A stretch of DNA of 41,032 nucleotides from Methanobacterium sp. UBA353 (GCA_002496805.1 DALO01000002.1:313012-354043), one strand, 5' to 3'; counted from the first letter of the stretch, positions 29,511 through 38,260 are shown. The notes: generated by a model not told the origin, from the sequence alone. Translations and numbers: made by a program.

Positions 29511-30428
29511 CTATTGGCTTAATCTGTGCCTTACCCGCACAGCAACACCTTTTTCTCCCCTTTTCATCTCTTCACCAGACATGATGGCCTTTCCAACACC
29601 AACAACTTCTCCATTTCTAATGATAACCACTTCATCTTTTGGGATTATTTGGGGATAAGCATCAACCACTCCTGGTGCAAAAAGGGTGTTAGTCTTCAGA
29701 GCAAAATCGATTTCAACCCAGTTAACACCAACATCATTCAATAACATGCCACCTTTAATATTAAGGCTGTAAAGGCCGTTATCATGATGTAACACAGCAA
29801 TTTGTTCATTTTGATGCATCAAACGCCGGTCAAATCTTCCTATCAATTTATAATCGGATGGTATTAGTTTGTCTGCTTTTTTTGTATTAAACTGATATCT
29901 TGCAATTGATCGGAGCATATGGGTACGTCTTTCCCGACTTTTGAGTTTACCATATTTTTTAACTTCCATTTTAAGGTTTTGCATGGATTCAGAAGAAGTG
30001 GCTCTACCATCAACACAAGTAAAAATGGCATCAGGCAGGTATTCTTGACATACTGTCAAGTAACCATGTGTCACATGGGCTATGACTTTTTTATCTTGAA
30101 CATATTCAGCTAAACATTCCCCAGTGACAGTAATCTCTTCCTGTGACCAGTCACCAACAGTGGAAACATCATAAGACTGGATAGGATAGGTGTTTTCCAT
30201 TTCTCTTGGGCAAACTCCAAATGGCGATGTTAAAATAGCTTCCTGAAGGCCTCGGGTGGCTTGGGTGAAAATTCGATGAGATTTACTTGATGAATATGGT
30301 TTCCGCATGCTACAGGGCAGTACCACCACCACTTCTCCCAGAGGTTCTAACAGTCTGATGCGCTCTCTCCAACGGCGAGCTTCAGGCCGGTGGAGTGATG
30401 TTTCAATGGTGCAAAGTACTTTGATCAT
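29511..30428 (-). CDS. arcS: Archaeosine synthase ArcS-like protein with PUA domain
   Basis: 305 residues. Near the N-terminus, PCSMRKPYSSSKSH (38-51) fits the ArcS signature PC-x3-KPY-x2-S-x2-H that binds or acts on preQ0-modified tRNA when G+ (archaeosine) is made at position 15. The C-terminal 75 residues (KDEVVIIRNGEVVGVGKAIM, SGEEMKRGEKGVAVRVRHRL) are a PUA RNA-binding domain. The N-terminal TGT-like domain of full-length ArcS is missing, so this is a compact form. It may work with a separate TGT-like subunit encoded elsewhere. The start ATG overlaps the last codons of the histidine kinase gene by 4 bases. Confidence 0.82.
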   Translation of the reverse strand: MIKVLCTIETSLHRPEARRWRERIRLLEPLGEVVVVLPCSMRKPYSSSKSHRIFTQATRGLQEAILTSPFGVCPREMENTYPIQSYDVSTVGDWSQEEITVTGECLAEYVQDKKVIAHVTHGYLTVCQEYLPDAIFTCVDGRATSSESMQNLKMEVKKYGKLKSRERRTHMLRSIARYQFNTKKADKLIPSDYKLIGRFDRRLMHQNEQIAVLHHDNGLYSLNIKGGMLLNDVGVNWVEIDFALKTNTLFAPGVVDAYPQIIPKDEVVIIRNGEVVGVGKAIMSGEEMKRGEKGVAVRVRHRLSQ

Positions 30429-31507
30429 TTGTGTTTTTCCCCTTTTTTTCGTTCACGGAATTTAATAGAAAAATGAGCTCCTTGACTTCCATCAACCTCT
30501 ATCTGGCCATGAATTTGATCAGTTAAGCTATGTATTAATCGTAAACCTAACGAATCACTATTTTCTATTTTAAAATTAGAAGGCAATCCTTTACCATTGT
30601 CTTTCACTTCAAGTAACAATTCACCATCTTCTTCTTTCCTGAAATTCACGTTAATTGTTCCTTTTTGGTTCTCTGGAAAAGCATGTTTCACAGAGTTGGT
30701 TAACAATTCATTGATTATAAGGCCTACTGGGATGGCAGTATCAACATCTAACATTATATTTTCCAAATCTAACACCAGATCTACATTGTCATGGTTAGAT
30801 AGGTGAATGTTGGAAAGATCTCGCGATAACTCCTCAATATATTCTTTCATGTTAAGCAGTTTAAGATTTCCAGAACGATACAGCTTTTCATGTATGAGGG
30901 CCATGGTCTTAACCCTGCTTTGGCTGTCCTTAAAAATCGCCCTGGCAGATTCATCCTCAATGTAACGAGATTGCAAGTTAAGGAGACTTGACATGATAGT
31001 TAGATTGTTTTTCACTCGATGATGAATCTCTTTCATCAGCATATTTTTATCTTTAAGTGCTTTCTTGAGATCGTTTTCCATCTTAATACGTTGGGTGATA
31101 TCCCTGGCAACATGCACGCTACCCACTATTTTTCCTTCTTCATCTTTAATAGGGGATACAGTCACCAAGAAAAAACCTCCAAGGTTATCCTCTTGAATTT
31201 CGGCTTTGTGCTGAGCACCATCAACCAGTAGTAAAGTATGTGGGCAGGTGTCAATGGGACATCTGGTTCCGTGAACCATTTCATAACAGTGTTTTCCAAT
31301 GGCTTTTTCTGGTGAAACTCCCATACTGTCTGCCATTGCCTGGTTAACTTTCACCACCCGGTGTTCGGTGTCCATAATGGTTATCAGATCAGGAAGGGCA
31401 TTGAATGTTCTATCCCATTTCTTGTTAGCTAATAAAAGAGTTTTTTTGATACTTTCACATTCTAAAAGCTCTTCAGCATCTTTTTTGTCCAAATTACCAT
31501 CCGCCAA
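30425..31507 (-). CDS. PAS domain sensor histidine kinase (HisKA_2 type)
   Basis: 360 residues. After a short coiled-coil (DAEELLECESIKKTLLLANK) comes one PAS domain (about 35-145), FNALPDLITIMDTEHRVVKV to GSVHVARDITQRIK, with an unusual internal Cys/His set, CYEMVHGTRCPIDTCPHTL, possibly binding a cofactor or metal. The phosphoacceptor is the first His in LMKEIHHRVKNNLTIMSSLL; the ATPase shows INELLTNSVKHAFPENQKGT and LEVKDNGKGLPSNFKI. No transmembrane segment is seen, so it is cytosolic. The start is TTG 31507 without a clear ribosome site, so the N-terminus is uncertain. No response regulator is adjacent; archaeosine synthase follows with a 4-base overlap. Confidence 0.85.
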   Translation of the reverse strand: MADGNLDKKDAEELLECESIKKTLLLANKKWDRTFNALPDLITIMDTEHRVVKVNQAMADSMGVSPEKAIGKHCYEMVHGTRCPIDTCPHTLLLVDGAQHKAEIQEDNLGGFFLVTVSPIKDEEGKIVGSVHVARDITQRIKMENDLKKALKDKNMLMKEIHHRVKNNLTIMSSLLNLQSRYIEDESARAIFKDSQSRVKTMALIHEKLYRSGNLKLLNMKEYIEELSRDLSNIHLSNHDNVDLVLDLENIMLDVDTAIPVGLIINELLTNSVKHAFPENQKGTINVNFRKEEDGELLLEVKDNGKGLPSNFKIENSDSLGLRLIHSLTDQIHGQIEVDGSQGAHFSIKFRERKKGEKHK

Positions 31508-31623
31508 TATAATAATCCATTTTTAGACAATAGTTTTATTATTATTTTTAATTTATTACTTAGATTAAGTTAATTATAGATTATAATTTAATTTATAAAT
31601 ATTGTTTCTTTTACAGGGAGAAT

Positions 31624-33120
31624 TTAGTTCTGATAATTGCCATCCAACCATTTAACATGGGTGATCATTGCGGTTTCCCTGTTTAAACTTATTAAATCAT
31701 CGTTATCCAAAAGGTTAACATCATTTTTACCTACCATACGGGTAATGGCAGCTATTTCTTCTGTGGAAATATTAATGAAATTGGAAAGATTTTGAATACC
31801 CTTTTGGACATCTAACTGTTCCATTAGTTGAGGGTTTTGAGTTGTTACTCCAGTTGGGCATAATCCACTGTAACAAACACGGTATTGTTGACAGTTCATA
31901 GCTATTAGTGCTGATGTTCCTATATAAATTGCATCTGCACCTAAAGCAAGGCATTTAGCATAGTCTGCAGAATTCATCAATCCCCCTCCTGCAATGAGAC
32001 TAAGTTTGTCACGAACTCCCATTTTTTCAAGTTTATCATGGGCACGGGGTAGAGCAGCCAGTATGGGAATTCCCATATTGTCTTTCACATAGGTATCAGT
32101 GGCCCCAGTACCTCCACCAAAACCGTCCAGGGAAATAAAGTCAATTCCTGCCTTCGACAAGATTTTAACATCTTTTTCCACATTTCCACACCCAATTTTC
32201 GCCCCTATGGGAATTCCTTTGCCAAGTTCCCTTAGCCATTTAATTTTTTCTTCCAATTGTTGGGGGTTGGTGATATCAGAGTGGTGAGCTGGGGAGTAAG
32301 CTGATTCGCCCTTTTTAAGACCGCGAATTTCTGCCACTTCATTGGTAATTTTTTCAGCAGGCAGATAACTTCCTTTACCTGGATAAGCTCCCTGACCAAA
32401 CCTTATCTCCACAGCACCAGCAGATTGGAGTAGTTCTTCATCAAAACCAAAACGTCCAGTTGAATATTGCACTATCATCAATTCAGGGGAAGATTTTCTT
32501 TCCTCCTGAAGCACACCTCCTTCTCCAGTGTTAAATCCAATATTCATGTTGGATGCTGTTTGGGATATAACCAGGCGCACATTCTTGGAAACTGCTCCAA
32601 AACTCATACCCGAGATCATGATGGGTGAAGATATTTTCAAAGGTTTTTTGGAGTTAGGCCCGATAATTATGGATGTATTAACATGTTCCTCTTTGTTTAG
32701 AGGTGTTTGTTCAATTTGTGCTGGTAAAAAATGGAGATCATCTAGTTTGTGGGGAATTTCCTTCAAAGAACCCATGGCAGATATCAAACTTTTTCCAGTG
32801 ATTTTATCCTTGATTTCGACTATTTTTTCATAAAAATCAGGGTCTTCCTCATCATATTTCCGGCGCATGAATGTTTTGTTTTTCCCCACTTCTTCTAGGC
32901 AACAGTAATAAATATTTTGCAGATTGTACTCATAATATAGGGGGCAACTGTTGCAGATACAACCGTTAACAGGGATTTCACATTTACTAGCTCCGATACT
33001 ACAATAAAGAACTTCATCCTTGCAGTTTTGGGAGTAGCTGGGACAGAAAGTGCATAGACATTTTGCTCTATTTTCTGCTGTGTTTTCAATTCCATTTTCA
33101 TGTGATGAATCAGGATTCAT
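31624..33120 (-). CDS. Glutamate synthase-like FMN protein with Cys-rich N-terminus
   Basis: 498 residues. The C-terminal two thirds is the FMN and Fe-S domain of the glutamate synthase large subunit (GltB domain 2 like): SSPIMISGMSFGAVSKNVRL, GFNTGEGGVLQEERKSSP, RFGQGAYPGKGSYLPAEKIT, ISLDGFGGGTGATDTYVKDN, and CQQYRVCYSGLCPTGVTTQN, whose cysteines bind the cluster. The first 80 residues carry about ten cysteines in pairs (CLCTFCPSYSQNC, YCSIGASKC, CICNSCP, YCCLEE), which I recall as the DUF2769 type and which could bind further metal or clusters. GGAGG precedes ATG 33120. It lacks an amidotransferase domain, so it may use ammonia or another partner. Confidence 0.88.
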   Translation of the reverse strand: MNPDSSHENGIENTAENRAKCLCTFCPSYSQNCKDEVLYCSIGASKCEIPVNGCICNSCPLYYEYNLQNIYYCCLEEVGKNKTFMRRKYDEEDPDFYEKIVEIKDKITGKSLISAMGSLKEIPHKLDDLHFLPAQIEQTPLNKEEHVNTSIIIGPNSKKPLKISSPIMISGMSFGAVSKNVRLVISQTASNMNIGFNTGEGGVLQEERKSSPELMIVQYSTGRFGFDEELLQSAGAVEIRFGQGAYPGKGSYLPAEKITNEVAEIRGLKKGESAYSPAHHSDITNPQQLEEKIKWLRELGKGIPIGAKIGCGNVEKDVKILSKAGIDFISLDGFGGGTGATDTYVKDNMGIPILAALPRAHDKLEKMGVRDKLSLIAGGGLMNSADYAKCLALGADAIYIGTSALIAMNCQQYRVCYSGLCPTGVTTQNPQLMEQLDVQKGIQNLSNFINISTEEIAAITRMVGKNDVNLLDNDDLISLNRETAMITHVKWLDGNYQN

Positions 33121-33691
33121 TTGACTGCCTCCATAACCATATTAAAAAATTAGTTTTCCTATTTATTTTTATATCTCCAATTCTTGCTTCCATCTAATTT
33201 TAGATTATAGTTCTTATTTCATGTTAATCTTTCCTTGAATGTTCCAGTAATTATTACGCTTAACCTCTATTCTAGGTAGCCAAACTATTTTCACTAAATT
33301 ACATTATACATCTTAAAAGTGCAAGTAATTGTTCATGGAAGAATTTAAACATCAATCAATCCAATAGGACATGGAAAAATTAGGGACTACATCGATTCAT
33401 TTAATTTGCCTCTGGGACAATTTCCAGAAACTCCCTAAAAGAAGGACCAACAGTATCCATGTAATTGGAACCCATAGAACAGAAAATCAACTAATATCTA
33501 CCAATCAATTCCATTATTCTCACTTTAAACAAATGACACGAACATTAAATGGTTTAAATTGCTATTTTTCCGTAATTTCTATTCTTATAGTAGTATTTTT
33601 GGATAAAAAAAATAGTTTATTCCTACTGAAAAATAATATTTTTAAAAGAAAAAAAGGTTTAAAAAAAATAAGTAATTTTTTTTTAAAATCT
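33121..33691. other. Intergenic region upstream of the GltS-like gene
   Basis: 571 A/T-rich bases with the minus-strand TATA-like TATAAAAATA at about 33164-33173, suited to the glutamate-synthase-like gene. A plus-strand open frame at 33371-33715 overlaps the end of the geranylgeranyl reductase gene and has no coding character. No other element recognised. Confidence 0.4.
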
Positions 33692-34873
33692 TTAGAACAA
33701 CTTACCCAACTTTAAAAGGGCTTTTGGTGAGATTTTAACCAGTTTTCTAATCATTTCTGCAGTGTTAATTGATTCAAAGTCACTGTCTTGGAATGCTTCT
33801 GCAATCTGATCTAATTCCTCATCAGAAAGACTTAAAAGATAATTTTTAGCCTTTAAATATTTTTCAAATGATTTGCCAACTTCATTTTCACAAAGTTCTT
33901 CATATATTTCAAGACTTTTCTTGGAGTAATCACCTTCAATTACAGCTTGTGCAGCTACTTGTCCAGCAATTCGACCTCCTAGCATTCCACTAATAATACC
34001 TCCGCCTGTCAGCGGGTTTACCATACTTGCCGCATCTCCAGTGACCAGAACATTATCAGTTACTTTTTTCTTGAGTAATCCACCAACCGGATCTCCACCA
34101 ACATTGATTTCAACTGCCTGAGCATTCTTAGTGGCAGAGTTATTCTTTACAAACTCTAAAAGGTGTTCATAGGCACTTTTATCAGTCATGGTGGTTAAAA
34201 CCCCCAGACCCACGTTAGCTATGTCATCGCCTTTAGGGAATATCCAAGCATAACCTCCTGGAGACACACTACCAAAGTAGAATTCTATGCAGTCTGGTTC
34301 TTCCATCTCAACTCCGGCCATTTCAAACTGGGCACAAGATTCCATATCTTTAGGTTTAAGAGAAGTTCGAAGCCCAGCCCATCTACCAACCCTGGATTCA
34401 GGACCATCAGCAGCTATCACAATCTTAGCCTTGATTTGGAATTCTTCACCCATTCTCTCAGCAGTAACCACCATTTGGCCATTTTCTCTCCGCATACCAG
34501 TAGCCAAGGTTTTGATCATGATTTGTGCACCAGCACGACCAGCATCCATGGCCATGTATTTGTCAAAGACTTTACGTTCCAGAATATAACCTGCTTCAGG
34601 GAGTTTAACTTTATCCTCAGTAAGGTTCACTGCAATTCCTTTAGGAGAAACCATACGGATTCCACTTGCTTCTTTAGTCACCCAACGTTCAGATGGTTCA
34701 ATCCCTAATTTTTTAAGTCCTTCTTTAGACACACCTTCGGCGCATCTTTTGGGAGTTCCTATCTCAGATTTTTTATCCATTAAAATAACGCTAGAACCAG
34801 CCATGGCAGCGTGTTTTGCAGCAGTTGAACCTGCAGGACCGGCCCCTATAACCAAAATATCAGTTTCAATCAT
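33692..34873 (-). CDS. Geranylgeranyl reductase family protein
   Basis: FAD enzyme saturating the isoprenoid chains of archaeal membrane lipids (digeranylgeranylglycerophospholipid reductase type). Seen are the N-terminal Rossmann site IETDILVIGAGPAGSTAAKH, IGTPKRCAEGVSKEGLKKLG with the family's cysteine, IVIAADGPESRVGRWAG, the substrate-pocket YFGSVSPGGYAWIFPKGDDI and VLVTGDAASMVNPLTGGGII. 393 residues. The frame extends to 34921, but those residues overlap the ferredoxin gene; GGGG before ATG 34873 and the single-base gap after the ferredoxin stop favour 34873. Ferredoxin directly upstream is the probable electron donor. Confidence 0.92.
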   Translation of the reverse strand: MIETDILVIGAGPAGSTAAKHAAMAGSSVILMDKKSEIGTPKRCAEGVSKEGLKKLGIEPSERWVTKEASGIRMVSPKGIAVNLTEDKVKLPEAGYILERKVFDKYMAMDAGRAGAQIMIKTLATGMRRENGQMVVTAERMGEEFQIKAKIVIAADGPESRVGRWAGLRTSLKPKDMESCAQFEMAGVEMEEPDCIEFYFGSVSPGGYAWIFPKGDDIANVGLGVLTTMTDKSAYEHLLEFVKNNSATKNAQAVEINVGGDPVGGLLKKKVTDNVLVTGDAASMVNPLTGGGIISGMLGGRIAGQVAAQAVIEGDYSKKSLEIYEELCENEVGKSFEKYLKAKNYLLSLSDEELDQIAEAFQDSDFESINTAEMIRKLVKISPKALLKLGKLF

Positions 34874-34874
34874 A

Positions 34875-35045
34875 TTAATCATCCCCTTTTTCCAGGGCCT
34901 GCACTGGACATGCCTTAACACATATTCTACAGTCTTTACAATTTTCTTCGTTGAAATTTAAGCTTATTTCGCGTACTTCAATGAGGTTACGAGGACATAC
35001 ACCTGCACATTCTCCGCAATACATACACCATTCCTTAACTATCAT
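34875..35045 (-). CDS. 2[4Fe-4S] ferredoxin linked to geranylgeranyl reductase
   Basis: A 56-residue protein with two ferredoxin motifs: WCMYCGECAGVCPRNL and NCKDCRICVKACPVQA, each CxxCxxCxxxCP, giving eight cysteines for two [4Fe-4S] clusters. It starts MIVKE at ATG 35045 and its stop lies one base before the geranylgeranyl reductase start, so translation is coupled. In Methanosarcina, a ferredoxin encoded next to the reductase is required for complete lipid saturation, so the same function is inferred. Confidence 0.93.
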   Translation of the reverse strand: MIVKEWCMYCGECAGVCPRNLIEVREISLNFNEENCKDCRICVKACPVQALEKGDD

Positions 35046-35306
35046 ATTATCAGTCTCTTATTGGTATTTTAAAAAAATTAACTAATTAGAATTTTAATTG
35101 AAAAAATTATTTAATTCATAAGTATTATCAAACATTTTGCTTTCTTACTTATAGTTTTTACTTTTTTTTAAACTTTTTCCCTATTCACAGTAGAATATTA
35201 ATCTTTTTTTTTTTTATAAGTATGAAACACAATATTAATTGAGAACAACTAAACATCCATTTTCCCACTGGAATTCTTAGTATTAAATTTAGGGGATTTA
35301 AACTAA

Positions 35307-35480
35307 TTATTCATCCTTTTTCTTTTCATCTTCAGGGGATTTGAACACATAACCACAATTACTACACGAAAAAGACTGTGTTGTTCCAAATGCATGATGT
35401 TCCCTATCTAATCTCCTTCTAAGAGTTTTATCCATAGAACCACATTTAGGGCATTTTTCATTAAGTTTTCCTAGATTCAT
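35307..35480 (-). CDS. Small double-CxxC peptide beside a radical SAM enzyme
   Basis: 57 residues: MNLGKLNEKCPKCGSMDKTL begins with CPKC, the middle RRRLDREHHAFGTTQSF is basic and then polar, then SCSNCGYVFKSPEDE has the second CxxC, with an acidic/basic tail (KKKDE). GGAG 9 bases before ATG 35480 supports translation. The four cysteines would make an ordinary zinc ribbon. Its position, two genes after a SPASM radical SAM enzyme on the same strand, resembles what I recall of a Cys-rich peptide family (TIGR04165) found next to such enzymes in methanogens. Whether it is modified or just a zinc ribbon is open. Confidence 0.75.
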   Translation of the reverse strand: MNLGKLNEKCPKCGSMDKTLRRRLDREHHAFGTTQSFSCSNCGYVFKSPEDEKKKDE

Positions 35481-35551
35481 AAATCTTGTCTCCTCACAAT
35501 TAATAGGACATGTTTATTCTGTTAATAGATATAATATTTGGATTCATTCAG

Positions 35552-35806
35552 TTAAGTTACAGTCATAATGTTGGGACTGGTTATATTGGTATCGTTTTCT
35601 TTAGTTTTGTTTTGAGATGAATTATCCGAAGACTTTGAAGTCTGATTCGTATCATCTGATGCTGTCTCATTGGTTAAATTATGATATTTAAAAAAAGAGT
35701 AATTGGTTGAATCCTGGTGCTGTTTGTCCAAATCAGCGAAGTAACCAAGGGCAGCTATGCCTACAATTAAAATTAGCCCCATAACCATTGGTGTGTTTTT
35801 CTTCAT
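35552..35806 (-). CDS. Signal-anchored sequon-rich small protein
   Basis: 84 residues. A short basic start (MKKNTPM) precedes one hydrophobic helix (VMGLILIVGIAALGYF), then the rest is Asn/Thr/Ser/Asp-rich. It contains eight N-x-S/T sequons: NYS, NLT, NET, NQT, NSS, NKT, NDT and NIT. The protein is therefore probably anchored or secreted and densely N-glycosylated. The start is ATG 35806 with only a weak ribosome site. The radical SAM gene lies 39 bases upstream and the CxxC peptide gene 71 bases downstream, all on the minus strand. No family recognised; it resembles the exported protein at 21278-21559 in composition only. Confidence 0.68.
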   Translation of the reverse strand: MKKNTPMVMGLILIVGIAALGYFADLDKQHQDSTNYSFFKYHNLTNETASDDTNQTSKSSDNSSQNKTKENDTNITSPNIMTVT

Positions 35807-35845
35807 TTTTATCTAATCTCACTGTTTGGTGTTTAATATTTATTT

Positions 35846-37000
35846 TTAAGAGGGTTTGAGCATAATAGACATTATTCCATTTTTTGTTTTTTTATCCATA
35901 CTTGATGCATCTGCTGCCATTCCCAAACTGGGGCCCAGCATTTCTTTGGTAGCTCGCTTGGTAATCTCCTTGAAAATCATCTTATAGGCAGCACAGTGTG
36001 GGTCTACTCCATTTATTTCTGCCTTACCTGTTTTTTCATTGATTGTAAGGGCATTATATGGACATCCTCCTCTGCAGAATTTAATATAATTGCATCTTTT
36101 ACATTCTGAGTCCACGTAATCTTTGAAGCCGTGAAGCAGCTTCCAAGAATCAGACTGTGCTAAATCTTCCATACTGGGATGATCTTTCACATTTCCCATA
36201 ACGTATTCCGGCATTCCAACGAAACGGTAGCAGGGATAAATATTTCCATCAGGACCCACTGCGAATGTGTCCCCCATGCAGTCCACAAAGGTGCAAACAA
36301 CTCCTCTACGCGTGAAAACACATTTTGCAAGGTGATCAATGTTTTTAAGTTCGATTCTATCCATGTTTTCCAAGTACTGATCCAGCAGGTAAATTAAAAG
36401 TTCCCCATATTCTTCAGGGGATAAAGCCCATTTTTCAGGGTTAGCACCACGTAATGATGGTAAAGCAGGGTGTAATTTAAGGTTCAAACCATTTTCCAGG
36501 AAAAAATTGAAAATATCTTCCTTGTATTGGATGGAATACGAGGTGAAGGTCGATATGAAGCTAACTTGCAAATCATGATCCTTTGCAATTTCATAACCTT
36601 GCATTGTCTTCTGATAGTATCCTTCTCCCCTCTGCAAGTCATTAAGTTCTTCCGGACCATCCAGACTGGAACCAATGGGAATTTCATATTCTTTAAATAA
36701 TTCTGCCAGTTCAGGTGTTAAGTACCATAAATTGGTTTGAATAGCAAAAGCTGGCTTAAGATGTACTAATTCATTGGTTAGGAGTGGTAATGATTCTTTA
36801 AAAAATTCATATCCTGCCAGTAATGGTTCTCCACCATGGAAGGTGAAAGTAACTGGTTCATTTCTGAAGTTTTTAAGCCATTCTACTACTTCTCTAATTA
36901 TGTCAACATCCATTATTGGGGAACTTTCCTCAGAACTCCAGCAATACTCACAGTTGGAAGGACATCCCAAGGTAGGAACCAGCATCACATGAAAAGCCAT
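35846..37000 (-). CDS. Radical SAM/SPASM putative peptide-modifying enzyme
   Basis: 384 residues. The radical SAM cluster site is PTLGCPSNCEYCWSSEES (Cys13, 17, 20; CxxxCxxC), followed by the SAM-binding FTFHGGEPLLAGYEFF, then IGSSLDGPEELND. The C-terminal third is a SPASM domain for auxiliary Fe-S clusters: GPDGNIYPCYRFVGMPEYVM, SECKRCNYIKFCRGGCPYNA and a last Cys near DPHCAAYKM. This architecture is that of anaerobic sulfatase maturases and RiPP-modifying enzymes; I recall a methanogen subfamily (TIGR04083) of this type. GGTGAAT before ATG 37000 and a TATA-like TTGTTTATAGAG at 37031-37042 support the start. The peptide genes follow. The substrate is unproven. Confidence 0.87.
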   Translation of the reverse strand: MAFHVMLVPTLGCPSNCEYCWSSEESSPIMDVDIIREVVEWLKNFRNEPVTFTFHGGEPLLAGYEFFKESLPLLTNELVHLKPAFAIQTNLWYLTPELAELFKEYEIPIGSSLDGPEELNDLQRGEGYYQKTMQGYEIAKDHDLQVSFISTFTSYSIQYKEDIFNFFLENGLNLKLHPALPSLRGANPEKWALSPEEYGELLIYLLDQYLENMDRIELKNIDHLAKCVFTRRGVVCTFVDCMGDTFAVGPDGNIYPCYRFVGMPEYVMGNVKDHPSMEDLAQSDSWKLLHGFKDYVDSECKRCNYIKFCRGGCPYNALTINEKTGKAEINGVDPHCAAYKMIFKEITKRATKEMLGPSLGMAADASSMDKKTKNGIMSIMLKPS

Positions 37001-37399
37001 AAAAATTCACCATATTTTTTCTAAGATAACTCTATAAACAATAATTTGATACAATGATCAATTTTTAATCTTATAATTCTAATTGGTTTATGTTTTTTAT
37101 AATAATTGTCATTTTTTTCCAGATATCCTCAGATTGTAAAGTACTGTTAATATATATGAATAACATGATATCAAACTTAAAATTATCAAAACAGCCCTAG
37201 AAAAATCCATATTTTACTTACTTCCAAGAATCTTCCCAAACTATTATCAAATAATAAACTATTAATTACCTCCCTTAACAAGAAAAAAAAGTAACTATTC
37301 ATATTGTCTCGGTATTAGAGGTTTGGTTGTAGATTTATATTATTATAACAGTTGGGGATGGCTTAAAAATAAATTTAAATTAATACTTAAGTGAAGATT
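37001..37399. other. Divergent intergenic region
   Basis: 399 bases between the radical SAM gene and the AhpD-like gene. It holds the minus-strand TATA-like element at 37031-37042 and, on the plus strand, TAGATTTATATTATTATAAC at about 37332-37351 for the AhpD-like gene. No further gene or RNA recognised. Confidence 0.45.
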
Positions 37400-38020
37400 A
37401 TGAATGCCCAAAATCAGGAAAAAAACCTTGATGCAGTTTTCCCTGGAAGGGAACTTTACTCGGTAAGGGAATCTTACTGGATTTTCCATGCAGGAATTCG
37501 AACCATAAAATACATGTTCAATGCAAAAAAAAGCAAAGAATTAAGCTCTAAATTCATCGAAAGGCTAATGCTAGCAGTGACTGAAGTGAATGACTGTGCA
37601 ATATGTTCTTATGCCCATACTAAAAGGGCACTTGAAAGTGGAATGAGCAACGAAGAAATTCAGAAGATGCTCTCTGGTGTTATGGAGGATGTTCCCAGAT
37701 ATGAACTTGAAGCAGTCCTCTTTGCCCAACACTATGCAGACACCAGGGCAAAACCCACCCGAGAATCATGGGAGCGTATTATAGAAATCTATGGTGCATC
37801 TCAAGCAAAAGGAATACTTGGCACCATACGTTCCATCATGATTGGAAATACTTATGGCATTCCTTGGAGTTCTTTTTTCAACAGATTACAAGGAAAACCT
37901 GATCCGAGAAGTAGTTTAAAATATGAGTTAAGTATGATGTTAAGCACGCTTTTAACACCATTGGCTTTTATTCATGCACTGATATCTGGTTTACTCCAAA
38001 AACCCTTAATAAATTTTTAA
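37400..38020 (+). CDS. AhpD-like carboxymuconolactone decarboxylase family protein
   Basis: 206 residues. The core is KFIERLMLAVTEVNDCAICS followed by YAHTKRALESGMSNEEI, with the CxxC (CAIC) and a following His two residues later, as in AhpD-type proton relay sites. This points to thiol-based redox or peroxide defence rather than decarboxylation. The C-terminal part (YELSMMLSTLLTPLAFIHAL) is hydrophobic and may associate with the membrane. The frame opens at GTG 37391, but AAGTGA at 37389-37394 better serves ATG 37400. Single gene. It differs from the single-Cys relative at 9768-10190. Confidence 0.85.
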   Translation: MNAQNQEKNLDAVFPGRELYSVRESYWIFHAGIRTIKYMFNAKKSKELSSKFIERLMLAVTEVNDCAICSYAHTKRALESGMSNEEIQKMLSGVMEDVPRYELEAVLFAQHYADTRAKPTRESWERIIEIYGASQAKGILGTIRSIMIGNTYGIPWSSFFNRLQGKPDPRSSLKYELSMMLSTLLTPLAFIHALISGLLQKPLINF

Positions 38021-38260
38021 CGTGTCTTTTTTATGAAGCAGACATACTGTTTTTGACAACATACTTCCTGTTTAAACCCATATTTCCAGGATTATAATTC
38101 ACCTTCCAATAGCTAAACCTATTAACATCTTTTCAAGGTTAAATAATCCAACTAACTTATTTTCAAAGTGAATAACAGTGTCTACATAAAAAAAACAGTA
38201 GGTAAAGAATTATTAATTATTTTCCCAACATGGCAATGAATTACATTGGCGCCTTATTTT

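Noticed and set aside
33371..33715. Plus-strand open frame of 114 codons between the GltS-like and geranylgeranyl reductase genes
   Set aside because: No ribosome site, overlaps the end of the convergent reductase gene, low-complexity Lys/Phe-rich tail, no domain-like pattern.
34874..34921. N-terminal extension of geranylgeranyl reductase
   Set aside because: It would overlap the ferredoxin gene and adds residues ahead of the normal Rossmann start.
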